This document shows positions 6,925 through 13,094 of a stretch of DNA of 14,308 nt, one piece after another (the first letter of the stretch is position 1; each line of letters starts with the position of its first letter). This stretch comes from Tannerella sp. oral taxon 808. GTDB lineage: Bacteria > Bacteroidota > Bacteroidia > Bacteroidales > Tannerellaceae. Both the position numbers and the translations under genes were made by a program. The DNA is taken from assembly GCA_002890585.1 (NCBI GenBank), contig MIQB01000056.1, positions 1-14,308 on the forward strand. Direction: 5' to 3'. The notes below the pieces were generated by a model. The model saw nothing but the letters and a program-made list of their open reading frames with translations, was not told the origin of the DNA and did not search any database.

Positions 6925-7569
6925 TCACTCGCCGCCGTCCGCACGGATGTAGACGAGGCGGCCGTCGGGGAGGATGGTGTAACGGAGGGTGCCGAGGGCG
7001 AGCAGGTCGCTGAGGATGTGGCGGGCGGCGGGGCGGCGGATGCGCGCCAGGCGGCAGAACTCGGAGAGCGAGATGGCGGGGTGTGCCTCAAGGTATCGGA
7101 GCAGCGCCTCGACGGGCCGGGTGAGGCGGAAGAGGCGGCCATTGGGGCGGCGTTGCTTCTGCCAGGCGAGGACGAGGGTGCGATCGGCGGGGCGGTTCTC
7201 GTCGGCCACGCGCAGGTAGGCCACATAGCGGTCGTCCTTGTCGGGCGCTAAGTAGGGGCGATCGGGGCCCGGCGCGATGTCGACCTCGAGGACGGTGCGG
7301 CCGCCGACCTCCCAGCGTCGGGCGGTGAAGGGCACCGCGGGGCGGGTGTAGCGCTCGGAGGCGGCCTCGATCATGTAATACTCCTCCTCGCTGCGTACGC
7401 CGGCGATGCGTCCGTTGTCCTTCACGCCGATGAGCAGGCGTCCGCCGTCGGTGTTGGCGAAGGCGCTGAGGGTGCGGGCGATCTTCCGGCTGTCGCTGAT
7501 TTCGAACTTGAAATCTTGCCGCTGGTGTTCGCCTTCTGCGATGAGTGCTTCGAGGGGGTGCATGTTCAT
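6925..7569 (-). CDS. AlbA_2 (Schlafen-like) domain protein with C-terminal winged helix
   Basis: This 214-residue protein has the AlbA_2 domain at about residues 10-125. The characteristic stretch reads Q-D-F-K-F-E, then R-K-I-A-R-T-L-S-A-F-A-N-T-D-G-G-R-L-L-I-G-V, then an aspartate-asparagine turn. This domain occurs in predicted DNA-binding or ATP-binding regulators and in Schlafen-like proteins, and many databases call it 'ATP-binding protein'. Residues about 150-205 look like a winged helix (hydrophobic helices, then T-L-R-Y-T-I and R-L-V-Y-I strands), suggesting a DNA-binding regulator. No target is evident. ATG codons at 7569 and 7563 are both possible starts. The gene follows coaD across a 300-bp spacer containing a tandem array and is convergent with gcvT. 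Confidence 0.8.
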   Translation of the reverse strand: MNMHPLEALIAEGEHQRQDFKFEISDSRKIARTLSAFANTDGGRLLIGVKDNGRIAGVRSEEEYYMIEAASERYTRPAVPFTARRWEVGGRTVLEVDIAPGPDRPYLAPDKDDRYVAYLRVADENRPADRTLVLAWQKQRRPNGRLFRLTRPVEALLRYLEAHPAISLSEFCRLARIRRPAARHILSDLLALGTLRYTILPDGRLVYIRADGGE

Positions 7570-7648
7570 TTCAACGAAAAGCGAAAAATGAAAAACGAAA
7601 AATGAAGGGGAGGTGGGCGCGAATAGGTTCAGCGGCGTGTCTCAGCCC

Positions 7649-7875
7649 AAATCGGAGGTCGGTTTCGCTTCAAACCATTGGTTTGGCCCAAATCGGAGGT
7701 CGGTTTCGCTTCAAACCATTGGTTTGGCCCGAATCGGAGGTCGGTTTCGCTTCAAACCAATGGTTTAGCCCGAATCGGAGGTGGGTTTTGCTTCAAACCA
7801 ATGGTTTAGCCCGAATCGGAGGTCGGTTTGGCTTCAAACCAATGGTTTAGCCCGAATCGGGGGTGGGTTTTACGT
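7649..7875. repeat. Tandem array B: strict 41-bp units with an AAACCA/TGGTTT palindrome
   Basis: Units start with (A/G)AATCGGAGGT at 7649, 7690, 7731, 7772, 7813 and 7854, each exactly 41 bp apart. That makes five full units and a partial sixth that reaches the coaD stop codon (7870-7872). Each full unit contains AAACCA-N-TGGTTT, where N is T in the first two units and A in the next three, and an upstream GGTTT that could pair with the same AAACC. The two hairpins are therefore mutually exclusive. Variation between units is limited to a few bases. The array lies between coaD and the AlbA_2 gene, both on minus. Bases 7570-7648 hold only a GAAAAATGAAAAACGAAAAA-type low-complexity stretch and no gene. 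Confidence 0.92.
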
Positions 7876-8337
7876 CAGCGCCATGTCACGGATCTCGGGC
7901 GGGATGAAGGCGGAGATGTCCTTGCCGAAGTGCAGCAACTCGCGGACGATGGAGGAGCTGATGTGTGTGTGCTCGGGCTCGGTGAAGAGGATGAAGGTCT
8001 CGATGCCGGAGAGCTTACGGTTCACGTCGGCGATGTTCTTCTCGTATTCAAAATCGTTGACCGTGCGGATGCCGCGCAGGATGAAGCGGGCGCCGACGGT
8101 GCGGGCAAAGTCGACGGTGAGCGTGTCGTAAGCGGCTACACGGACGCGCGGCTCGTTGTGGTAAAGCGTACGGATGAGCGCTAAGCGCCTTTCGAGGGGG
8201 AAGTAGGTGCGCTTGTTTTCGTTCATGCCGATGGCCACGATGATCTCGTCCACCAATCCGAGGCCGCGATCGACGAGCGAGCGGTGGCCGATGGTGAAGG
8301 GGTCGAAGGTGCCGGGGAAGATGGCGATGCGGGGCAT
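7870..8337 (-). CDS. coaD: Phosphopantetheine adenylyltransferase
   Basis: CoaD transfers AMP from ATP to 4'-phosphopantetheine, the penultimate step of coenzyme A synthesis in the cytoplasm. The 155-residue length is typical. The nucleotidyltransferase signature is present: P8-G-T-F-D-P13 and T15-I-G-H18, followed by Lys42, Arg88 in L-R-G-I-R, and the I-S-S-S-x-V-R-E motif at 126-133. All key residues are in place. The stop codon lies in the last partial unit of the neighbouring 41-bp array. The gene follows parE, as in other Bacteroidales as far as I recall, but a possible terminator separates the two. Confidence 0.97.
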   Translation of the reverse strand: MPRIAIFPGTFDPFTIGHRSLVDRGLGLVDEIIVAIGMNENKRTYFPLERRLALIRTLYHNEPRVRVAAYDTLTVDFARTVGARFILRGIRTVNDFEYEKNIADVNRKLSGIETFILFTEPEHTHISSSIVRELLHFGKDISAFIPPEIRDMALT

Positions 8338-8399
8338 AGAACTAAAATCGAAAATCTAAAATCTAAAAACGGCCGGGGAGCGGGGGGAATCGAAAAGCT

Positions 8400-8424
8400 A
8401 AAAACTCCTGCCGGCAGGGTTTTT
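8400..8424 (-). terminator. Possible terminator between parE and coaD
   Basis: AAAAACTCCTGCCGGCAGGGTTTTT is a near-perfect palindrome (CCTGCC/GGCAGG core) with a T-run on either strand. It lies 20 bases past the parE stop. The A/T flanks could end transcription in both directions, although the stem has almost no loop, so the fold must open at its centre. The surrounding spacer (8338-8444) is otherwise A-rich low-complexity sequence. Confidence 0.5.
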
Positions 8425-8444
8425 CGTTTTTCACTTTTCGTTAT

Positions 8445-10292
8445 TCAGTTGTTCGCGAGGTCTTCTTCGACCACGAGGTTGTCGATGATGAAGTTCTGCC
8501 TGTCGGGGGTGTTCTTGCCCATATAGAACTCGAGCATCTCCTTGATGGCGTCTTCTTTCTTGACCGAGACGGGGTCGAGGCGGATGTCTTTGCCGATGAA
8601 GTGCTTGAACTCGTCGGGGGAGATCTCGCCGAGGCCTTTGAAGCGGGTGATCTCGGGGTTGCGGCCGAGGCGGCTGACGGCCGAGGCGCGCTCCTCCTCG
8701 TTGTAGCAGTAGAAGGTCTGCTGCTTGTTGCGGACGCGGAAGAGGGGCGTCTGGAGGATGTAGAGGTGCTTCTGCTTGATGAGGTCGGGGAAGAACTGGA
8801 GGAAGAAGGTGATGAGCAAGAGGCGGATGTGCATGCCGTCCACGTCGGCATCGGTGGCGATGATGACGCGGTTGTAACGCAGTCCGTCCAGCCCGTCCTC
8901 GATGTTGAGCGCCGCCTGTAGGAGGTTGAACTCCTCGTTCTCGTAGACGATCTTCTTCGTCAGGCCGAAGCAGTTGAGGGGTTTGCCGCGGAGGCTAAAG
9001 ACGGCTTGTAGGTTCGGGTCGCGGCTCTTGGTGATGGATCCGCTGGCCGAGTCGCCCTCGGTGATGAAGAGGCTGCTCTCGGTCTTGTTCTCGCTCTTGG
9101 CGTCGTTGAGGTGGATGCGGCAGTCGCGCAGCTTGCGGTTGTGCAGGCTGACCTTCTTGGCGCGTTCGCGGGCCAGCTTGGCCACGCCGGCGATGGCTTT
9201 GCGCTCCTTCTCCGACTCCTGGATCTTGCGCAGCAGAGCGTCGGCCGTGTCGGGCGTCTTGTGGAGGTAGTTGTCCACCTCCTTCTTGACGAAGTCGCCT
9301 ACGAACTTCGAGACGGAGACGTCGCCCTTGGGCGTCATGTTGCGCGATCCGAGCTTGATCTTCGTCTGCGATTCAAACTCGGGCTCTTCGACGCCGATGT
9401 AGATCGCGGCCACGAGCCCGCTGCGGATGTCGGCCGTCTCGAAGTTCTTGTTGTAAAACTCCTTCACGGTGCGGGCGAAGGCTTCCTTGAAGGCCGCCTG
9501 ATGGGTGCCGCCCTGCGAGGTGTATTGGCCGTTGACGAAGGAGTAGTAGTCGTCGCGCGACTGGTTGACGTGGGTGAAGGCGATCTCAATATCGTCGGCT
9601 TGGAGGTGGACGATGGGGTAGAGGATCTCGTCGGTGATGTTTTCGTTGAGGAGGTCTTCGAGGCCGTTTTCGGAGAAGAACTTGGTGCCGTTGTAATAGA
9701 TCGAGAGGCCGGAGTTGAGGTAGCAGTAGTTGCGGATGAGTGATTCGACGATCTCGTTGCGGTAGGCGTAGGCCTCGAAGATGGTGGGGTCTGGGGTGAA
9801 GCGGATCAGGGTGCCGTTCTTCTCCGCGGAGGGGGTGGGTGGGTAGTCGTCGATCAGTTTGCCGCGGGCGAAGTCGACGCGTTTCTCCATGCCCTCTCGG
9901 TAGGAGATGACGGTGAAGGTGGTCGAGAGGGCGTTGACGGCCTTGATGCCGACGCCGTTCAGCCCGATGGACTTCTTGAAGGCTTCGGAGCCAAACTTGC
10001 CGCTGGTGTGGAGGGTGGAGACGGTCTTGGCGAGGTTGCCCTGGGGGATGCCGCGGCCGAAGTCGCGCACGCTGACGGTGCCGTCTATGATCTGGATGTC
10101 GATGCGGTGGCCGGCCTTCATGCGGAACTCGTCGACGGAGTTGTCGATCACTTCTTTGAGCAGGACGTAGATGCCATCGTTGCGATCCTCGCCGCCGTGG
10201 GTGTTGCCGATGTACATGCCGGGGCGTTTGCGGACGGCTTCGAGGCCTTCGAGGGTGACGATGTCGCGATCGTCGTAGGCTGCGGTAGTCAT
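8445..10292 (-). CDS. parE: DNA topoisomerase IV subunit B
   Basis: ParE is the ATPase subunit of topoisomerase IV, which with ParC unlinks daughter chromosomes. The 615-residue protein has the GHKL ATPase domain with catalytic Glu47 and Asn51 (K-E-V-I-D-N-S), G-R-G-I-P at 79-83 and G-L-N-G-V-G at 110-115. It also has the transducer domain with Q-T-K-I-K-L-G and the TOPRIM domain with E412-G-D-S-A-S-G and D481-A-D-V-D-G. It is called ParE rather than GyrB because of its length and the D-G-I-Y-V-L-L-K-E segment, typical of Bacteroidota ParE. The partner parC is not in the window. The gene follows the GNAT-fold gene across a repeat-filled spacer and precedes coaD. Confidence 0.93.
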   Translation of the reverse strand: MTTAAYDDRDIVTLEGLEAVRKRPGMYIGNTHGGEDRNDGIYVLLKEVIDNSVDEFRMKAGHRIDIQIIDGTVSVRDFGRGIPQGNLAKTVSTLHTSGKFGSEAFKKSIGLNGVGIKAVNALSTTFTVISYREGMEKRVDFARGKLIDDYPPTPSAEKNGTLIRFTPDPTIFEAYAYRNEIVESLIRNYCYLNSGLSIYYNGTKFFSENGLEDLLNENITDEILYPIVHLQADDIEIAFTHVNQSRDDYYSFVNGQYTSQGGTHQAAFKEAFARTVKEFYNKNFETADIRSGLVAAIYIGVEEPEFESQTKIKLGSRNMTPKGDVSVSKFVGDFVKKEVDNYLHKTPDTADALLRKIQESEKERKAIAGVAKLARERAKKVSLHNRKLRDCRIHLNDAKSENKTESSLFITEGDSASGSITKSRDPNLQAVFSLRGKPLNCFGLTKKIVYENEEFNLLQAALNIEDGLDGLRYNRVIIATDADVDGMHIRLLLITFFLQFFPDLIKQKHLYILQTPLFRVRNKQQTFYCYNEEERASAVSRLGRNPEITRFKGLGEISPDEFKHFIGKDIRLDPVSVKKEDAIKEMLEFYMGKNTPDRQNFIIDNLVVEEDLANN

Positions 10293-10295
10293 AAA

Positions 10296-10440
10296 TAGTG
10301 GGTAGTTATGCGGCCTTGTGGCCGCGGTAGTAGGGGCGAATAATTATTCGCCCTGGTAGTAGTGGGTAGTTATGCGGCCTTGCGGCCGCGGTAGTAGGGG
10401 CGAATAATTATTCGCCCTGGTAGTAGAGGGTAGTCAGGGG
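10296..10440. repeat. Two 64-bp direct repeats with paired palindromes, upstream of parE
   Basis: Unit 1 (10296-10359) and unit 2 (10360-10423) are nearly identical, and a third begins (TAGAGGGTAG) but breaks off. Each unit has a GCGGCC/GGCCGC hairpin and a perfect 20-bp palindrome with GGGCGAATAA/TTATTCGCCC arms (10334-10353 and 10398-10417). The only clear difference is one base in the first hairpin loop. The array fills the whole spacer between the stop of the GNAT-fold gene and the start of parE, ending three bases before the parE start codon. Its transcript would form four hairpins in the parE leader if the two genes are co-transcribed. Confidence 0.92.
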
Positions 10441-10444
10441 GTAG

Positions 10445-11572
10445 TCAGAGGGGCTTGATGAATGCGCGGCGCGACTTGTGGTGCTCGCGGCGGAAGTAGT
10501 CCCACTGGGCTTGCACGGCGGTGTTGTTCTCGAGTTCGATGTTGCTCTCGGCATACTCGGCGCCCATCTTGATATACTGCGGGATGAGGTCGGTGAAGAG
10601 CAGGGCGTTGACGCCTTTGTTTTGATACTCGGGGAGGACGCCTGTGAGGTAGAGGTCTACCACGCGGGCTTTTGACTTGAGGGCTTTCAGCAGTGGGAAG
10701 ACGCCGAAGGGGAAGAGTCGGCCGCGGGCTTTCTGGAGTGCGTGCGAGAGGTTGGGCAGGGAGATGCCGAAGCCTACCACGGCGTCGTCGGCCTCGCGGA
10801 CGATGACGGTGACGAGGTCGAGCCGGAGCATGGGGATGTAGATGTTGACGTAGTAGTCGATCTGCCGCTCGGTCAGGGGGGCGAAGCCGTAGAGGGGGGC
10901 GAAGGCGGCGTTGAGTGTCTCGAAGACTTTGTGGGCGTAGGGGTCGATGTCTTTGCGGCGGCGGAACTTGACGACTTTCAGGCCGTACTTCTTCTTGACG
11001 ATCTCGGCGATGCGCTGGTGCTTCTCGGGGATGGCGTCGGGGATGTAGATCTTGAACTCGTGCCAGTCTTGATCCTTGGTGTAGCCCATGCGCGTCATGT
11101 GCTCGGGGTAGTAGGGGTGGTTGTAGATGGTGGCCATGGTGCCGACCTGGTCGAAGCCCATGATGAGCATGCCTTCGTGGTCCATGTCGGTGAAGCCCAT
11201 GGGGCCGTGTATGGCTTGCATGCCTTTCTGGCGGGCCCACTCTTCGACGGCGTGGAAGAGGGCGTCGACTACCTCGGGGTCGTCTATGAAGTCGACGAAG
11301 CCGAAGCGTGCGCGGCGCTGGTGCCAGACGCGGTTGGCGGCGTGGGCGATGATGCCGGCGATGCGTCCGGCGATGCGTCCGTCTTTATAAGCCAGGTAAT
11401 AGATGGCTTCGCAATTCTCGAAGGCCGGGTTCTTGTCGCGCGAGAGGGTGATCATCTCCTCGTCGATCAGACCCGGCACGTAGTAGGGGTTGCCTTTGTA
11501 CAGGTCGATGGGGAACTTCACGAAGCGCCTGAGCTCGTCTTTGCTTGTGACTTCCCGGATGGTTACGCTCAT
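10445..11572 (-). CDS. GNAT-fold protein of the YghO / bacterial ceramide synthase-like family
   Basis: This 375-residue protein contains the conserved N-terminal pattern of the YghO-like GNAT family: V-K-F-P-I-D-L-Y-K-G-N-P-Y-Y-V-P at about 18-33, N-P-A-F at 48-51, G-R-I-A-G at 69-73, F-G-F-V-D at 90-94, G-P-M-G-F at 123-127 and Y-N-H-P-Y-Y at 150-155. A second GNAT core near the C-terminus has Q317-N-K-G-V-N in the acetyl-CoA loop position and E-S-N at 342-344. Databases usually call it an N-acetyltransferase. Established knowledge: the Caulobacter enzyme bCerS, which N-acylates the sphingoid base, belongs to this family. Bacteroidales make sphingolipids, so a ceramide synthase role is a fair inference but unproven. 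No serine palmitoyltransferase gene is in the window. A cytoplasmic or membrane-associated location is likely because there is no signal peptide. Confidence 0.75.
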   Translation of the reverse strand: MSVTIREVTSKDELRRFVKFPIDLYKGNPYYVPGLIDEEMITLSRDKNPAFENCEAIYYLAYKDGRIAGRIAGIIAHAANRVWHQRRARFGFVDFIDDPEVVDALFHAVEEWARQKGMQAIHGPMGFTDMDHEGMLIMGFDQVGTMATIYNHPYYPEHMTRMGYTKDQDWHEFKIYIPDAIPEKHQRIAEIVKKKYGLKVVKFRRRKDIDPYAHKVFETLNAAFAPLYGFAPLTERQIDYYVNIYIPMLRLDLVTVIVREADDAVVGFGISLPNLSHALQKARGRLFPFGVFPLLKALKSKARVVDLYLTGVLPEYQNKGVNALLFTDLIPQYIKMGAEYAESNIELENNTAVQAQWDYFRREHHKSRRAFIKPL

Positions 11573-11605
11573 ATTGGATTAATGAAAAGTGTAAAGGGAA
11601 AAGGG

Positions 11606-11640
11606 AAAAATGCCGGGTACATTTCCATGTGCCCGGCATT
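11606..11640 (-). terminator. Terminator hairpin after the DUF6261-like gene
   Basis: Bases 11609-11622 pair with 11627-11640 (14 bp, one G-T wobble, 4-nt loop TTCC), with a GC-rich core (GCCGGG/CCCGGC). On the minus strand the hairpin is followed by TTTCCCTTTTCCC, a broken but T-rich tract. It separates the DUF6261-like gene from the GNAT-fold gene. Confidence 0.65.
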
Positions 11641-11665
11641 GTCCGATTCGTACCCGGGGGGCCTT

Positions 11666-11765
11666 GTAGGGGCGTATCGCATACGCCCCAGCGCATACCC
11701 GGCCGCCGGTTGGGTGGTTCGTCGCCGCTGGCGACGTTTGAAGGGCGTATGCGATACGCCCCTAC
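11666..11765. repeat. 100-bp element bounded by 23-bp perfect inverted repeats
   Basis: The left arm (11666-11688, starting GTAGGGGCGTATCG) and the right arm (11743-11765, ending CGATACGCCCCTAC) are exact inverted copies. Each arm is itself a hairpin (GGGCGTAT/ATACGCCC). The 54 bases between contain a GTCGCC/GGCGAC hairpin at 11721-11735. There is no coding capacity. The GTAGGGGCG outer sequence also appears beside the palindromes upstream of parE, so the two elements are probably related short palindromic repeats. Confidence 0.88.
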
Positions 11766-11794
11766 GTCCGGCGGCCCTACTGGGCGCGGGGGAA

Positions 11795-12757
11795 TCATTG
11801 CCCGTCGGGTTTTTTGGGCGGTTCGGAGGGGATTTGGATGTCGTCGCCACTGCCACCGGTGCCGCCGCCTGTTTCGGGCTGCTTTGGCTTGTCCTTGTCT
11901 TCCGGCTTCTTAGGGGGTTCGGAGGGGATCTGGATGTCGTCGCCGCCGCCGTCGGGCTTCTTCGGATCCTTCGGGTCTTTCGGCTTGGGGTCTTTGGGAT
12001 CCTTAGGCTTTTTCTTCCGATCAGCCTTGCGCTGGGCGAGGATCTGGCGAAACGTTTCGTTGATTTCGTCCATGCGTTTGTTCATCTGTTTGGCAACGGA
12101 GGTGATCAGTGCACGGTCGATCGTTGTTGCGCCAGAGAGGTAGGCTGCCTTCATTAAGAAGACGATACGCTCATAGACGGCGTCTGTCTTAGGGCGAGTC
12201 ATAACAGCCGTGGGCAAGTCTTTCTCGGCGCGTGAAGTGGTACGTGCTGCGCGAACTTGATTAAATGCTGCATTGGCTGTCTCTAAAAGTGTGACAGCGG
12301 CGGTGAGTCGCAACTTGGCGAGGAGCGGTGTGGCGTCCGCCTTCTTCAGGTCGATCAAGAGGCCGTCGACATGTGTCGTCTCCTGTTCCATACTTTCATG
12401 CTGTATGCCTCTATACCGATGGGTTGCAATGTCCAGCTGTGCGGCGGCCTTAGCCTCGTCGGCATCAGGAGATTGCAGGTAAGTACGGACGACATTGAGA
12501 ATGAATGAGACCAATTTGTCGCGCTCGGTATCCTTTTCATTCAACAGTTTGGTGTTGAGATTAGCCAGCGCCTCCAAATTGATGTCTTTCTCATCGTTGA
12601 TATTCCCTTCCCATTCATTCATTAGGTCGATGGTCAAGCCGAGCTTGGTTACGTCGAGCGCATGGATGATGTCGTACACGTCTGAGTGATACCGTACATG
12701 CAGGGCATTGTCGAGCCTTGTAAGGCCCATTTTTTGAATCTCGATGATTGGTTCCAT
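11795..12757 (-). CDS. DUF6261-like protein with a Lys/Pro-rich repeated tail
   Basis: This 320-residue protein is cytoplasmic by its lack of a signal peptide. Residues about 1-235 are helical and resemble the DUF6261 family of Bacteroidota, with the N-terminal pattern L-T-R-L-D-N, then H-S-D-V-Y-D-I-I. The function of the family is unknown. From about residue 245 the sequence becomes disordered and charged: a K-D-P-K-D-P-K series (about 251-268), then the 14-residue motif G-D-D-I-Q-I-P-S-E-P-P-K-K-P at 272-285, repeated exactly at 304-317 after a Gly/Lys-rich linker. At DNA level the two copies lie 96 bp apart and are nearly identical, which suggests a recent internal duplication. The family assignment rests on the N-terminal pattern only. 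Confidence 0.65.
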   Translation of the reverse strand: MEPIIEIQKMGLTRLDNALHVRYHSDVYDIIHALDVTKLGLTIDLMNEWEGNINDEKDINLEALANLNTKLLNEKDTERDKLVSFILNVVRTYLQSPDADEAKAAAQLDIATHRYRGIQHESMEQETTHVDGLLIDLKKADATPLLAKLRLTAAVTLLETANAAFNQVRAARTTSRAEKDLPTAVMTRPKTDAVYERIVFLMKAAYLSGATTIDRALITSVAKQMNKRMDEINETFRQILAQRKADRKKKPKDPKDPKPKDPKDPKKPDGGGDDIQIPSEPPKKPEDKDKPKQPETGGGTGGSGDDIQIPSEPPKKPDGQ

Positions 12758-12835
12758 TGGGTTATTGTTCTTGTTTGGTGAATACTTTTTGAAATCATGT
12801 CTACAGCGGGGCAGAGCGTCATTTTACATGTTCAT

Positions 12836-13014
12836 GCGATCGATTTTGAGCCTCATAATTGACCAAAAATGCTTTCGCGATCGATTTTGAGCCTCATAAT
12901 CGACCAAAAATGCTTTCGCGATCGATTTTGGGCCTCATAATCGACCAAAAATGTTTTTGTGAACAATTTTGAGCCTCATAATCGATCAAAAATGTTTTTG
13001 TGGACCAAAAATTT
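12836..13014. repeat. Tandem array C: 41-bp units with a TCGATT/AATCGA inverted repeat
   Basis: Units start at 12836, 12877, 12918 and 12959, each exactly 41 bp apart, with a fragment from 13000. The consensus opens with GCGATCGATTTTGAGCCTCA and continues TAATCGACCAAAAATGCTTTC. In units 1-3 the stretch TCGATT pairs with AATCGA or AATTGA across an 11-base loop. Unit 4 is the most diverged. The array lies between the divergent starts of the DUF6261-like gene (12757, minus) and the serpin gene (13095, plus). Bases 12758-12835 and 13015-13094 show no further gene, and I see no convincing TAnnTTTG box for either neighbour. Confidence 0.9.
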
Positions 13015-13094
13015 CCGCTCCCCGGCCGCAGCATTTCCCCCGGAGCACCCGTCAGCCAAACAGATATATCCAACACAATAAGATCTTATAAGAA

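Noticed and set aside
6549..7226. Minus-strand open frame of 225 codons across the gcvT end and the AlbA_2 gene
   Set aside because: It crosses the gcvT terminator and overlaps two supported genes. The sequence is low-complexity Ser/Pro/Ala typical of an out-of-frame shadow.
7545..7850. Open frame on + running through array B, with repeating peptide segments
   Set aside because: The 41-bp unit is not a multiple of three, so the frame shifts at each unit, and openness comes from the lack of stop triplets in the repeat. There is no start region or family match.
7649..7875. Possible CRISPR array at the 41-bp repeats (same idea for 72-290 and 12836-13014)
   Set aside because: The units abut directly and the whole unit is conserved. 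There are no variable spacers and no cas genes nearby, so these are tandem repeats.
10742..12157. Long + strand open frame of 471 codons opposite the GNAT-fold and DUF6261-like genes
   Set aside because: It is antisense to two clear genes and spans their intergenic palindromes. Its composition (very rich in Val, Asp and Gly) is the usual shadow of a GC-rich gene.
12894..13076. Small minus-strand frame with a repeated FWSIMRPKID-like peptide in array C
   Set aside because: The peptide repetition is produced by the DNA repeat. The period of 41 breaks the frame between units, and no plausible start signal exists.
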